DNA of 64,000 nt, taken from assembly GCA_016699165.1 (NCBI GenBank), contig CP064963.1:2356001-2420000 (forward strand), written 5' to 3'. The DNA comes from Candidatus Melainabacteria bacterium (lineage in GTDB: Bacteria; Cyanobacteriota; Vampirovibrionia; Obscuribacterales; Obscuribacteraceae). Positions 1 to 9,242 of the stretch are shown piece by piece (positions within the stretch are counted from its first letter, which is position 1; each line of letters begins with the position of its first letter). The position numbers and the translations under genes are program-made. The notes under the pieces are model-generated. The model was not told where the DNA came from, ran no database searches, and worked only from the letters and a program-made list of their open reading frames with translations.

Positions 1-717
1 TCTGGTTTAGGCGGATCAATTCCAGGTGGAGTCGCTCACGTTTGGAGATTTAGAGCAAATGGAGATATCGAATATTTCAAAAAAACAGTTACTCCATTGA
101 ATTTTGCCGTAGTGAGCCACAATCAATTATGCATCGAGTCCTTATCTGCGATTAAAAATGGTGCCTTGTTGCACATTGTGCCGGTTTACCTGGGTCCGGC
201 TTACAATGGCACTGGTGGATTCGTCAAATTCAAAGAAGCTTTCGATTTATACGTTAGAGATTCAGGAAGGATTTTAGGTAAAACAACAGGTGGCAAACAT
301 AACGGTGAACCGATGATTGACCCCGCTATAAACTCCCACAGAATGGGAAAAGATTCAATTCGAATTGCATCAAACAAATTTAGCGGCACTTTTACTGGCG
401 ATTTTCTTTATTCTGGCAGCCAAGGCGCGAAGAAAAAATCGGAAAGTCCACCAGTGGGTGGAGGCGCGGTTCCTCTGGTTGGCAAACAAAATGATTTTGC
501 TCACAAGTGGGGAGGAACTCCACCAGCCCCTGCAGTAATCGACACAGCGCCTGGAAAATACAGAACATTCTCCTCTGGTTCTGGAATGCGTCCCACTTAT
601 CAAACAAATGGCACAGTAGCCGAAATCCGCTTGAGGCGCCAGGTAGATGCATGGACTGTCGACAGCGATGGTAACGTGATGTTTTTTGACAGCGGTTATG
701 TCCAACTCAAGCCTTAG
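1..717 (+). CDS. Hypothetical protein, 5'-truncated by window edge
   Basis: The frame is open from base 1, so the start lies outside the window; 238 codons are visible. I do not recognise the family. The visible part is rich in Gly, Ser and Pro, with a PPVGGGAVP-type low-complexity stretch in the middle and a C-terminus (VDSDGNVMFFDSGYVQLKP) that looks like a beta-rich secreted or virion/structural-type fold. A TTG at 97 could be taken as a start, but the uninterrupted frame upstream continues the same composition, so I treat it as internal. It converges on the lipoprotein gene that follows. No function is proposed. Confidence 0.6.
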   Translation, partial: SGLGGSIPGGVAHVWRFRANGDIEYFKKTVTPLNFAVVSHNQLCIESLSAIKNGALLHIVPVYLGPAYNGTGGFVKFKEAFDLYVRDSGRILGKTTGGKHNGEPMIDPAINSHRMGKDSIRIASNKFSGTFTGDFLYSGSQGAKKKSESPPVGGGAVPLVGKQNDFAHKWGGTPPAPAVIDTAPGKYRTFSSGSGMRPTYQTNGTVAEIRLRRQVDAWTVDSDGNVMFFDSGYVQLKP

Positions 718-735
718 ATTTATCCAGCTCTAAAA

Positions 736-1437
736 CTATTTTTTCTTATCCGAAACTCTTTTGTAATTGTTAAAGGCTTTGCGCACCAGCTCTTGCGCTT
801 CGCCTTTTTCTGTTTCGTCTAGACTGTCATAAATTTCCGAAATGCAACCGGCATAATCGCTTACATCTTGATGATAAATGGCGCATACTGCTTCTTGAGC
901 TTGAATGAGCGCTTTTTTGCACGCTTCCTCACGTGTCTGCGCCTCGGCCTCAAATGTCTTTCCAACAACAGACTGTGCGGCTTTTCGAGCTATTTCATCA
1001 GACTCAGAATATATTCTAGTACAAATATCTTGATGACCTTTTTCATGAGCCACCACATCTGGTGCAGGATTTTTGGGCAGCCAAATTCGAATAGGAGCAC
1101 TCAAAATCATTTTGACGTTTTTGATATTCAAACGCACAAAATGCTTGCCTGTACTCATGCGACTTTCTTCCAAAATATCAAAATCGAAATTAGTCTGACA
1201 TCCAAATTCCCATTCGGTCAGAGCCTGTTCATTTGGCTCCAACGGCGGATGCGAAGCATTACCTTCGAAATTTTTCGGATCGAAATATGTGGTATGAATT
1301 TGCGGTTTTTGGCGCTCGATATTTACATTGCTCGACGAGCAACCATAAAAAAAGAATGGAAACAAAAACAAACTTGCAATCAATGACGTTTTAATTGCAG
1401 GTCGTTTAGATGTTGAATCTAAAGTTGATGCAATCAC
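736..1437 (-). CDS. Lipoprotein with HEKGH zinc-protease-like motif (DUF922-like)
   Basis: A hydrophobic stretch ending in FYGC is a lipobox, so the mature protein is probably an anchored lipoprotein. The central segment VAHEKGHQDI carries an HExxH-type motif with the following Gly-His as in DUF922 proteins, which are putative metallopeptidases; the catalytic role is inferred. The C-terminal half is helical with paired cysteines (EEACKKA, EAVCAIY, YAGCISE). The frame stays open far upstream over ychF, but those residues are the antisense-free shadow of another frame. The GTG at 1437 gives a 233-residue product with an N-terminal signal; it overlaps the 3' end of ychF by about 32 nt. No convincing SD was seen, so the exact start is uncertain (a TTG nearer the lipobox is an alternative). 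Confidence 0.65.
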   Translation of the reverse strand: MIASTLDSTSKRPAIKTSLIASLFLFPFFFYGCSSSNVNIERQKPQIHTTYFDPKNFEGNASHPPLEPNEQALTEWEFGCQTNFDFDILEESRMSTGKHFVRLNIKNVKMILSAPIRIWLPKNPAPDVVAHEKGHQDICTRIYSESDEIARKAAQSVVGKTFEAEAQTREEACKKALIQAQEAVCAIYHQDVSDYAGCISEIYDSLDETEKGEAQELVRKAFNNYKRVSDKKK

Positions 1438-2521
1438 CGTCTTGCACTTTGTATTCTTTGCCTTCAAGACGCACCAATCCCTTATCTTTAGCTTGATTCC
1501 AGCCGCCATGATCATGAATGGCTGAATATGCAGCCACTTCGGCTCGAATGAATCCACGTGCAATGTCACTATGAATTTTGCCGGCGGCCTCTTGAGCTGA
1601 AGCGTCTCTTGTGAGAGTCCACGCTCGCACCTCATCTTCGCCCACAGTAAAGAAAGCTATTTGCTTGAGCAATGTATACGCCGCGCGAATAACTTTATCG
1701 CGACTGGCTTCTTTAATTCCTAACGCATCCATGAATTCTTTCGCTTCGTTTGGATCGTTATTATTTAGCTGAGCAATTTCCATTTCTACTTTGGCGCAGA
1801 AACTAATCATCAAAGTACCAGTGGATTTAGCCCATTCACTCAGTTTAGCCAAAACTGGCAAATCTTCTTTTTCCAGATCAGATTCAGAAATATTAGCCAC
1901 AATCATTAATGGCTTTTGCGATAAAAACGTATAGCCGCGAATGCTCTGCATTTCGTCAGCGGTCAATTCGAAGGTGCGAAGCGCTTTTTCAGAAGAAAGA
2001 TGATCGTTGAACCGAGACAGAAGATCTTTTTCTTCTTCCGCTTTACTTTTGTCGGTTCCCTTTTTGCGCAGAATTTCTTGGTCGATTTTGGCAAGGCGTT
2101 TTTCAACTACCGACAAATCAGCCAGAATCAATTCTAATTCCAGGTTTTGCGCATCTCGCAATGGATCTATCGCACCGGAAGGATGAGGCACCGACTCATT
2201 TTCAAATGCACGTATTACATTAACTAATGCATCTACCTGGCGCAAATTGCTCAAAAGTTGTGGACTTAATTCTTCTTTTTTGGCACCACCCGAAGACATT
2301 CCAGCCACATCGACAAGTTCGATAGTGGCAGGTACATTTTTCTTGGGTTTATAGTGTTCGCGCAGCCAGTCTTGACGTTCGTCTGGAACAGACACTACTG
2401 CAAAATTGGCGCTGGTATCAGCCACCGCCGCAAAGTTACGAACCTCAGCACTTCCGCCGCTTGTCGCGTTCAGTACTGTTGTTTTACCTGATGTCGGTAA
2501 GCCGATGAGTCCAACTTTCAT
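1406..2521 (-). CDS. ychF: Redox-regulated ATPase YchF (Obg-family P-loop NTPase)
   Basis: YchF proteins are ribosome-associated ATPases of the Obg branch. The P-loop GLPTSGKTT is at residues 6-14, the Walker B-like segment VDVAGM follows, and the base-recognition segment reads VANISE in place of the NKxD of GTPases, which is typical of the ATP-specific YchF type. A TGS domain closes the protein (FFTVGEDEVRAWT through INFRFNI). At 371 residues it matches the usual length of about 363. I chose the ATG at 2521 because family members begin MKVGLIG; a GTG nine codons upstream is possible. It lies 31 nt downstream of a tRNA-Ser gene on the same strand. Confidence 0.93.
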   Translation of the reverse strand: MKVGLIGLPTSGKTTVLNATSGGSAEVRNFAAVADTSANFAVVSVPDERQDWLREHYKPKKNVPATIELVDVAGMSSGGAKKEELSPQLLSNLRQVDALVNVIRAFENESVPHPSGAIDPLRDAQNLELELILADLSVVEKRLAKIDQEILRKKGTDKSKAEEEKDLLSRFNDHLSSEKALRTFELTADEMQSIRGYTFLSQKPLMIVANISESDLEKEDLPVLAKLSEWAKSTGTLMISFCAKVEMEIAQLNNNDPNEAKEFMDALGIKEASRDKVIRAAYTLLKQIAFFTVGEDEVRAWTLTRDASAQEAAGKIHSDIARGFIRAEVAAYSAIHDHGGWNQAKDKGLVRLEGKEYKVQDGDCINFRFNI

Positions 2522-2552
2522 GTTCTTACCGCTTTCATTGCTTTCCACAAAC

Positions 2553-2640
2553 TGGCGGAGAGGGTGGGATTCGAACCCACGTGCCTATTAAGCCATCCGC
2601 TTTCGAGGCGGCGCCGTTATGACCGCTTCGGTACCTCTCC
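2553..2640 (-). tRNA. tRNA-Ser (anticodon CGA)
   Basis: On the minus strand a GGAGAGG acceptor arm at 2640-2634 pairs with CCTCTCC, followed by discriminator G and an encoded CCA (TGG at 2553-2555 on the plus strand). The anticodon loop reads CTCGAAA between CCGC and GCGG, giving anticodon CGA. A long variable arm and the GGGTTCGAATCCC T-arm identify a class II tRNA, serine. About 88 nt. The CCA end is encoded even though the window also codes a CCA/A-adding enzyme. Confidence 0.95.
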
Positions 2641-2724
2641 TCAAATCATTCAAGCAAGCATTCTAGCATCGAAAATCTTACTGACAACAAAACGGCAATC
2701 CGCCCCTACAAGATCCGCAACCAA

Positions 2725-2750
2725 AAAATAAACCGATATCGGTTTATTTT
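2725..2750. repeat. Dispersed palindrome, full-length copy (26 bp)
   Basis: Core AACCGATATCGGTT at 2731-2744 with symmetrical AAAATA and TATTTT arms, giving a perfect 26-bp palindrome. It lies 36 nt past the stop of the minus-strand SRPBCC gene, in terminator position. Confidence 0.95.
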
Positions 2751-2786
2751 CTAGAAGGCTGTTGTTCGAGCAGGCGAAAGCCTAAT

Positions 2787-3431
2787 CTACTGGATGTTCT
2801 GCCCTGGACGTTTGGCGATTCTGACTTTAGTTTCTACTTCACTTTTGAGTGTTGTCATCACGTTTGGCATATCGATGCGACACTGCCTTTTGATCAATGG
2901 ACGAGGAATAAACATTCCACCATCTACAAAAGAAGCATAAGTGACCAGAGTGGACTTGCCACCATCTTGAGGTTCAAGCTTCCAATAGCCTTTTACTTGT
3001 TTGAACGCACCTTTGATTCTGGTCCATTCCATGAAATAAGGTCCTTTCTCTTTCACCTTCAAGGTATAAGTGAAGGTTCCAACAGGTCCCGATGGAGCAA
3101 CTGTATGAGAAATGATTTTTTCAGAACCGTTGTCTTCCAAAACCTTACAAGCTTTGACCATACCGAAAATGCGATAAGCATTGTCGTAATCAGACAGAAT
3201 CTGCCAGATTTGATCAGCTGGAGCTTTTATTAGTTGTTTGCAAACGTTATATGAATCGCCACCGATGTCAGATGATGTGATGGCAACTTCATCAGTTGCT
3301 GCCTTGGCCAGCGTCTGATCCGAACTTGACTGTGGTGCAATAAGCGAGAGGCTGGACAAAAGAGTCAAGCTCAAAATGCCTTGAAGCGCCTTTCGGTGGA
3401 CATTTTTAGTTGATTTGTTTTTGTTATTCAT
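2787..3431 (-). CDS. Secreted SRPBCC (START/polyketide cyclase-like) protein
   Basis: The N-terminus has basic residues followed by a hydrophobic run (ILSLTLLSSLSLIAP), a signal peptide or single membrane anchor. The rest, about residues 45-214, resembles the SRPBCC ligand-binding fold: helix start PADQIWQILSDYDNAYRIF, then beta strands including FMEWTRIKG and GYWKLEPQDGGKSTLVTYASFVD. Such proteins bind hydrophobic ligands in a deep pocket; ligand unknown. The start at 3431 has AGGA five nt upstream; an upstream start at 3452 lacks an SD. A matching promoter lies about 115 nt upstream, and a 26-bp palindrome follows the stop. Confidence 0.75.
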   Translation of the reverse strand: MNNKNKSTKNVHRKALQGILSLTLLSSLSLIAPQSSSDQTLAKAATDEVAITSSDIGGDSYNVCKQLIKAPADQIWQILSDYDNAYRIFGMVKACKVLEDNGSEKIISHTVAPSGPVGTFTYTLKVKEKGPYFMEWTRIKGAFKQVKGYWKLEPQDGGKSTLVTYASFVDGGMFIPRPLIKRQCRIDMPNVMTTLKSEVETKVRIAKRPGQNIQ

Positions 3432-3777
3432 GAATTCCTGGTTTAACACCAAATTTTCCTTTCTGCCATAGCATTTCAGGGGACGAGAAATGCAGTCGAT
3501 TTGCGAACCCTTTCAAAAAATCGAAGACTTAACTAGGTGTCCAATACAATACTGAAAATATTTTCATTGTCAACGATAAACCGGTCAATCGGGGGAAACC
3601 CCTTGCTGCTCTTCTTTTGCACAATTCACTTGGCAACCAGACTATCTGATTATCAGGCGAAAGAAATTAGACGTTGACATCATGCCACAAGTACATTCTG
3701 CAGAACAAGTACTTAAATTTCAACATCGCAAAGCCGGATCGTTACAGGCGCATATCTAAAAAATAGCGTTGTAATAG
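3432..3777. other. Non-coding region upstream of SRPBCC gene
   Basis: 346 bp without a convincing gene. It contains the minus-strand promoter listed separately and a short GNRA-type hairpin (GGGG-GAAA-CCCC, 3591-3602). The stretch 3603-3777 follows the 3' end of the nucleotidyltransferase gene with no clear terminator. Confidence 0.5.
3546..3574 (-). promoter_or_regulatory. Sigma-70-like promoter for the SRPBCC gene
   Basis: On the minus strand a perfect TTGACA (3574-3569), a 17-nt spacer and TATTGT (3551-3546, four of six consensus bases). It points at the gene starting at 3431. Confidence 0.55.
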
Positions 3778-6540
3778 TCATCGCTTATCACTTGAAATGG
3801 CTTGGGTGGCGGATATTTGACGTTCGACAAAGCTGATTTCATCCTCTTTGGAGCTGATAAGCCCATCTAGCTTTGCTTCTAACGCACAAGTCAAGAGGGC
3901 GCCTATTTTCGGACCTTGAGGCACTCCCATATCTATTAAGTAAGTGCCGTCAATTGAAAGTTGAATCGAGCTTAACTCATTTAAATATAGAAGGACCATC
4001 CGACGCACTTTCGTACCTGGAGCAGCAAGGCTTCCGATAATAGCTAGCGTTTCATCAGGCTGATCTTTGAATAGTTTGTATATTTCGCTACGTTTGAGCG
4101 ATTTGGATTTATGTCCCAGGCTCAATTCAATCGCTTTTGCTTTGGAAATAATTTCTTTGTGATGATTGCTTAAAAGCAAGCGGTCAAGGGCTTCTTGCAA
4201 ACGGGCTTTGGTTAGGCGAACAAGCAAAATTCCCAGATATACTATCCAAACATCTTTGACTTCGTAATGCCCAAGTAAGCGCTCCGCTCTTCTTATATGA
4301 ACTTTGCTTTTAGCACCATACTTCAGTTTTTCGTGCAAAAAGCGCAAACCGCCGCCCAAGCGCTCAAGCAAATCGAGCGCTTCAAGCCTTTTATCCGACT
4401 CCAAGATATAGCGGATTTCTTCTTTCAGCCTCACTCCACCCAGTCCATTGAACAAACCAACGCTAATGCCTCGACAAGCTCGATATCTCGTTTTTGGTTC
4501 TAGATGAAATCCCAATTTTGCTGCAAATCTCACTGCTCTTACAATGCGGGTTGGATCTTCGATAAAACTGAAAGGGTGCAATATGCGAATGACTTTCTTC
4601 TCTAAATCTTCAAAGCCATTGTACATATCGATTAATTCGCCAAATTTATCCTTTGCTGGATGCAAACAAACAGCTAGTGAATTAATAGTGAAATCTCGTC
4701 TGTAAATATCTTGACGAAGCGACGAAGCTTCGACCACAGGCAGTGCTGCGGGGAACTCATAGTATTCAGTACGTGCGGTAGACAAATCAATTTCGCGAAC
4801 ACTTGGTATGGGACTTGAAAGAGTGGCGGTTTGAAAGCGTTCGTGACTAACCAGTACTTCAAACATATTGGGATATTTCAAAGCCAGTCGCTCAGCCAAT
4901 TTTATTGCAGAACCATTTTCAACAACAAAATCCAGATCAAACTTGAGATCCCCGGCAGGCTTGACACCTAATATGGTATCACGCACAAAACCACCCACCA
5001 CATACGCCACCATATTTAAACCAGCAGCCTCATTGCCGACGATGGTGAATAGCTCAAATATCTCTGGGCTTACTGATTTAAATCGCTTGCTAAATTCTCT
5101 TTGACGTTTAGCATCAACGCCACCAAATTCGGTAGAAGGCAAAAACTCTTTTGCATCCTGACGAACCTCACCATATATAGGGTCATTACCAATGGCAGAT
5201 TCACCCGCCGCTCTTCGAGAGCCGCGCCCATAAACGGCTTCCAAAACATTTTGTCTTGAAACCAAACCAAGCAATTCTCCATCGCTTGCAAGAACAGGAA
5301 GTCGCCCGATATCTTCAACCACCATCAATTGCTGTATTTCATCCAGACTGGCATCGGGTGAAACACTAACCACCGGACGACTCATAAAGCCTTGTACCGG
5401 AGCGTGATCTAATTTGTGATGAATAGCTTGATCGATGTCGCGCCGCGAGACGATTCCCACCACTTCGTCCCCTTCGCAGACTACAAGCCCGTCTTGACCA
5501 AGTCTTATCATTAAACGATGAGCATCGGCCATGCGAAGCGATGGTCGAATTGTGCGAACGGGTGTACTCATAAGAGTTTTTGCGGTTGGCTGCGGTTTAA
5601 TTCTATCTGGCAAAAGGGCTTGCAGACGCTCTTGGATCTGGCTTATATTGCCATTTTTGACCACTGCTGAAGCCGCCCCTGGATGGCCACCACCGCCAAA
5701 AATTTCCATCAACTCACTTACATCGAGCACATGCGCATCACTGCGTGCCACTATGTGAACACGATCTTTCATATGCACAAGACAAAATGACGCGTCTGCA
5801 GATTGAACATCCATCAACGTTCGAGCCATATGAGCGACACCATCTACATATCGATCGGTCTTGCTATTTGACATGACAATTTTGCTGGCATGGATTTCGT
5901 TTAGAGTGCAATTTGAAAGTAAATCATTAAGCAGTGCGCTCTGCTCATCGCTCCACTTTGGTTTAATCAAAGAAGTGATTTGATTCAAATCGACTCCAAA
6001 AGACATAAGATACGCAAGGGCTTGAGCATCCGTTTCGCTCGTTTGCGAATAAGTCAAAGAGCCTGTGTCTTCGTGAATACCCAAGGCGAGAAGCGTGGCT
6101 TCAAATTGATTGAGAACCATTTTTGAATGGCGCATTTTATCCACCAAAATAGAAGTAGCAGAACCGATTTGAGAAACTACAGAATCTTCGTGAGCATGCT
6201 CCAATAGCCCACCGGCATCAATGCGGTGATGATCGAAAACTGTAATTTTCACCGATCTCGTTTTGGCGGCCAACTCATTTACAATAAATTTTGAAATGGG
6301 CTCTGGAAGCCTATCTACATGCTGACAATCGACTATGTAAATAGCGGTAACTTGACTCAAATCAAGATATTTTGGCTCAATGGCTGGAAGCGAGCTTCTA
6401 TTCAAACTCAAGTATTCTCGCACGCTGCCTACGATTGGCTGATTAATCACCATTTTGGTTCCTGGATATAATTTGGTCACAGCAAACTGAGACGCCAGGG
6501 CGTCGAAATCAGTGTTATTATGCGTGACTACAATTTCCAT
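3778..6540 (-). CDS. DHH-CBS-CBS-poly(A) polymerase-type tRNA nucleotidyltransferase
   Basis: A 920-residue multidomain protein of the long type known from cyanobacteria and Aquifex, where it adds A (or CCA) to tRNA 3' ends. Domains in order: DHH phosphoesterase (DFDALA at 11-16, DHHR at 103-106), DHHA1 (GGGGHPGAA at 282-290), two CBS domains (about 320-440), then a class II poly(A) polymerase/CCA head with VGGFVRD at 515-521, the catalytic FDLDFV at 534-539 and RRDFTINSLAV near 614. The C-terminal helical part would bind the tRNA elbow. Whether it adds CCA or only A cannot be read by eye; the window's own tRNA-Ser has an encoded CCA, compatible with repair. The ATG at 6540 is the natural start, as MEIVVTHNNTDFD begins the DHH fold. 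Confidence 0.9.
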   Translation of the reverse strand: MEIVVTHNNTDFDALASQFAVTKLYPGTKMVINQPIVGSVREYLSLNRSSLPAIEPKYLDLSQVTAIYIVDCQHVDRLPEPISKFIVNELAAKTRSVKITVFDHHRIDAGGLLEHAHEDSVVSQIGSATSILVDKMRHSKMVLNQFEATLLALGIHEDTGSLTYSQTSETDAQALAYLMSFGVDLNQITSLIKPKWSDEQSALLNDLLSNCTLNEIHASKIVMSNSKTDRYVDGVAHMARTLMDVQSADASFCLVHMKDRVHIVARSDAHVLDVSELMEIFGGGGHPGAASAVVKNGNISQIQERLQALLPDRIKPQPTAKTLMSTPVRTIRPSLRMADAHRLMIRLGQDGLVVCEGDEVVGIVSRRDIDQAIHHKLDHAPVQGFMSRPVVSVSPDASLDEIQQLMVVEDIGRLPVLASDGELLGLVSRQNVLEAVYGRGSRRAAGESAIGNDPIYGEVRQDAKEFLPSTEFGGVDAKRQREFSKRFKSVSPEIFELFTIVGNEAAGLNMVAYVVGGFVRDTILGVKPAGDLKFDLDFVVENGSAIKLAERLALKYPNMFEVLVSHERFQTATLSSPIPSVREIDLSTARTEYYEFPAALPVVEASSLRQDIYRRDFTINSLAVCLHPAKDKFGELIDMYNGFEDLEKKVIRILHPFSFIEDPTRIVRAVRFAAKLGFHLEPKTRYRACRGISVGLFNGLGGVRLKEEIRYILESDKRLEALDLLERLGGGLRFLHEKLKYGAKSKVHIRRAERLLGHYEVKDVWIVYLGILLVRLTKARLQEALDRLLLSNHHKEIISKAKAIELSLGHKSKSLKRSEIYKLFKDQPDETLAIIGSLAAPGTKVRRMVLLYLNELSSIQLSIDGTYLIDMGVPQGPKIGALLTCALEAKLDGLISSKEDEISFVERQISATQAISSDKR

Positions 6541-6596
6541 ATCTGTTTAAATTGGTAATGGTTTGCTTAGGTAATCTTTGGGTAATCTATAAGATT

Positions 6597-7373
6597 ATGC
6601 CACTATTCGAATTTGCCCAAATTTACGTAATAGCTTTCTTCATCGGAAGCGGCTTTATCATTTTGAGTTTTTTCCTGGGACACATGCACGACGGCGACTC
6701 CGGTCACGGGGATGGCGGACACTCAGGGCACTTAGACTTGCACGGTCATGACTCTGGACATGGAGGAGAGTTACACGATTCTCACGGCGGTCATGACGCC
6801 CATGACAGCGGGCACAACCATGGTAACAACACCGAACACGGTCATTCAAGCCACTCAGATAGCCATTCGCACTCTCATTCTCGTAGCCATCAATCGCAAG
6901 GCTCAAGCCATCAAGACCAATCAGATGTGCTTTCAACTGTTGGGAAACTGGCGTTTTCTTTGTTAAGTCCGATGACCATGTCGCTTTTCTTGATGTTTTT
7001 TGGGTTAGTCGGATATTTCAGTCTTAAACTTTTTCCTGCGATTGGACTTATAACCCTTATTCCGGCTTTACTTGCAGGCATAATTGCAGTCAAAGTTTTT
7101 AAACGACTGATAAGCCTGATGATGAGTAAATTGTCCGGTGCCACTCAAATTAGTGAATGGGCGGCGGTCGGGCAGGAAGCTGAAGTGTTATCGACCATTA
7201 AAAATGGAAACGTAGGCGAAATTTCATATATCGTCGGCAACAAATTGCACAACGGCATTGCACGTTGCTCTGACAAAGAAGTACTGATCGAAAAAGGTTC
7301 TAAAGTCATAATTACTGACCTTGACGGATCCACCGCCATCGTGGAGCCTCAAAAGGACTTTTCGGTCAAATAA
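6597..7373 (+). CDS. NfeD/YqiJ-like membrane protein with His-rich loop
   Basis: A first membrane helix (about residues 5-26) is followed by a loop of about 85 residues made almost wholly of His, Gly, Asp and Ser. Two more membrane helices then lead to a C-terminal beta domain of about 80 residues (AAVGQEAEVLST through GSTAIVEP) that looks like the NfeD OB fold. The flotillin gene immediately downstream supports this, because NfeD proteins and flotillins are standard operon partners in membrane microdomain organisation. The His-rich loop could bind metal ions (Zn, Ni, Cu); this is inference. The ATG at 6597 places the first membrane helix near the N-terminus; in-frame TTG 6552 and ATG 6558 lie upstream, and no strong SD decides between them. 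Confidence 0.75.
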   Translation: MPLFEFAQIYVIAFFIGSGFIILSFFLGHMHDGDSGHGDGGHSGHLDLHGHDSGHGGELHDSHGGHDAHDSGHNHGNNTEHGHSSHSDSHSHSHSRSHQSQGSSHQDQSDVLSTVGKLAFSLLSPMTMSLFLMFFGLVGYFSLKLFPAIGLITLIPALLAGIIAVKVFKRLISLMMSKLSGATQISEWAAVGQEAEVLSTIKNGNVGEISYIVGNKLHNGIARCSDKEVLIEKGSKVIITDLDGSTAIVEPQKDFSVK

Positions 7374-7407
7374 ACCTTTTTGACAAGGCTTTTGACCCTA
7401 TCGTCTT

Positions 7408-7439
7408 CTAAAAATAAACCGATATCGGTTTATTTTTAG
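7408..7439. repeat. Dispersed palindrome, full-length copy (32 bp)
   Basis: Core at 7417-7430, perfect symmetry from 7408 to 7439. It starts 35 nt after the NfeD-like stop codon and ends in a T-run, so it could fold as an intrinsic terminator between this gene and the flotillin gene. Confidence 0.95.
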
Positions 7440-7595
7440 GAACTGGTGGGTCATTGTGCGTAAGACATTGATCCATCAGGGTCTTTACTTCCCCCCCATT
7501 AAACTGGCCGGCCAAAGTCACCCAAATTCCGATTCATCACCTTTAAAAAGGGGAATTTAAAGCTAGACCTGCCCAAATCTTTAGGAGTAATTTTT

Positions 7596-9212
7596 ATGGA
7601 TCTTATGTCGATGACAATAATTGGCGTCGGTATTGCTGCTTTTATGATCATTTTGTTCATGCTGCCGTCGCTTTATCAAAAGTGCGGACCTAACGAAGCA
7701 ATGATTATTTCTGGAGGTGGCAGCCAACCTAGAATGATCGTAGGAGGAGGAACGTTTTTAATTCCTCTGTTCAACCAGAAAAATTTACTCAGTCTTGAAA
7801 TAATGCCGATTGAAGTGCGGTCACACGCACCAATGATCACAAGAAACGGTATTCCAATTTTCGTAGAAGGAGTAGCTCAAATCAAAGTTAAGAGCGATGA
7901 ATCTTCTATCCACACTGCTGCAGAACAGTTTCTTGGCAAAGATCTAGATGAAATTCAAATGGTAGCGCATGAGACCCTAATGGGTCACTTAAGAGCCATT
8001 CTGGGCACGATGACAGTAGAAGAATTAATCGGAAACTTTGACGAATTTGCCCAGAGAGTTGCATCGGTATCAATTTCAGATTTGGCAAAAATGGGACTGA
8101 CAGTCGTTTCTTTCACAATCAAAGAAATCAGAGACGAAGTTGGTTATCTTGAAGCTTTAGGTAAAAAACAAACTGCCGACGTAAAAAGAACGGCAGCAAT
8201 AGGTGAAGCAGAAGCTCTCAAAGAAACTCAAATTGCTCAAGCTAATTCACAAAGAGACGCTCAAATTGCTCAAGCGCAAGCTACAGAAGAAGGTGCAAAA
8301 GCCAAGCTTCAAGCCGATACACGAGTAGCTGAAGCATCCAAAAACTTCCAGGTGAGCCAGGCTAAGTACGCGCAAGAAGTGGCAGAGATGAAAGCGGCAA
8401 GCGATATGGTTTATGACATTACAAAGGCCAAATCGCAACAAAAACTTATCTTAGAACAACAACAAATCAAAATTGTAGAAGCACAAAAAGAAGTGGAGTT
8501 ACAACAAGTCGAAGTACTCAAACGCGAAGTCGCACTGGCTGCAGAAATTACAAAGCCAGCTGAAGCTGAGCAATCAAGAATACGATTGATGGCAGTTGCC
8601 GAACAAGAAAAACGACGCATATTGGCAGAAGGTGATGCTCAAGCTACAGAAGCGAAAGCCAAGGGTGATGCCGAATCTGTGCGCTTGCGCGCCACAGCCG
8701 AAGCTGATGCCACCAGACAAATCGGTCTTGCAAACGCCGAAGCGGAACGAGCCAAAGGTCTAGCCGAAGCCACTGTTGTTGCCGCCAAAGGTCAGGCAGA
8801 AGCTGAAGCGATGGCTAAAAAAGCAGAGGCATTTAAGCAATATAACGACGCTGCGATGGCTTCGATGGTGATCGAAAAATTGCCCGAACTAGTCCAAGCT
8901 GCAGCCCAACCGTTATCTAAAATCGGCAATGTAACCTTACTTTCGACTGGTGGTGACACCACTGGACTAGGAAAGATAACAGCTGATGTTTTGAGTGTTG
9001 CTGCGCAAGGTGTGACTATGGTGAAAGGACTTACAGGCATCGACCTGGTTGATACTATGTCGCGCTCACATAATGTTCTGCCAAAAAGTCAGCAGGCTAA
9101 CAATCAGGCACCAACACATCAGCCGCCTGCACCAACTGCAAATACCCAAAACCAACAACAAAAGCAACCGCCAGTTGCCGCAAGCACGACCCCACCAATC
9201 AATAAAGGTTAA
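7596..9212 (+). CDS. Flotillin-family (SPFH) protein
   Basis: An N-terminal membrane segment (MTIIGVGIAAFMIILFMLP) is followed by an SPFH/PHB domain (about residues 30-200, with PNEAMIISGGG and MITRNGIPIFVEGVAQIKV). A long Ala/Glu/Gln-rich heptad region (about 200-420) forms the flotillin coiled coil. The last 50 residues are Gln/Pro/Asn-rich. Flotillins oligomerise under the membrane and scaffold lipid microdomains. Length 538 aa fits the FloT/YqiK class. A clear SD, AGGAG, lies ten nt before ATG 7596. The gene follows the NfeD-like gene, from which it is separated by a palindrome that may limit read-through. Confidence 0.92.
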   Translation: MDLMSMTIIGVGIAAFMIILFMLPSLYQKCGPNEAMIISGGGSQPRMIVGGGTFLIPLFNQKNLLSLEIMPIEVRSHAPMITRNGIPIFVEGVAQIKVKSDESSIHTAAEQFLGKDLDEIQMVAHETLMGHLRAILGTMTVEELIGNFDEFAQRVASVSISDLAKMGLTVVSFTIKEIRDEVGYLEALGKKQTADVKRTAAIGEAEALKETQIAQANSQRDAQIAQAQATEEGAKAKLQADTRVAEASKNFQVSQAKYAQEVAEMKAASDMVYDITKAKSQQKLILEQQQIKIVEAQKEVELQQVEVLKREVALAAEITKPAEAEQSRIRLMAVAEQEKRRILAEGDAQATEAKAKGDAESVRLRATAEADATRQIGLANAEAERAKGLAEATVVAAKGQAEAEAMAKKAEAFKQYNDAAMASMVIEKLPELVQAAAQPLSKIGNVTLLSTGGDTTGLGKITADVLSVAAQGVTMVKGLTGIDLVDTMSRSHNVLPKSQQANNQAPTHQPPAPTANTQNQQQKQPPVAASTTPPINKG

Positions 9213-9242
9213 TTGGGGCTTGAAACAAATTACGACCAATCA

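Noticed and set aside
2406..2591. Plus-strand frame ending RRGWDSNPRAY
   Set aside because: This is the familiar spurious translation of a tRNA T-arm read antisense; the tRNA-Ser lies there.
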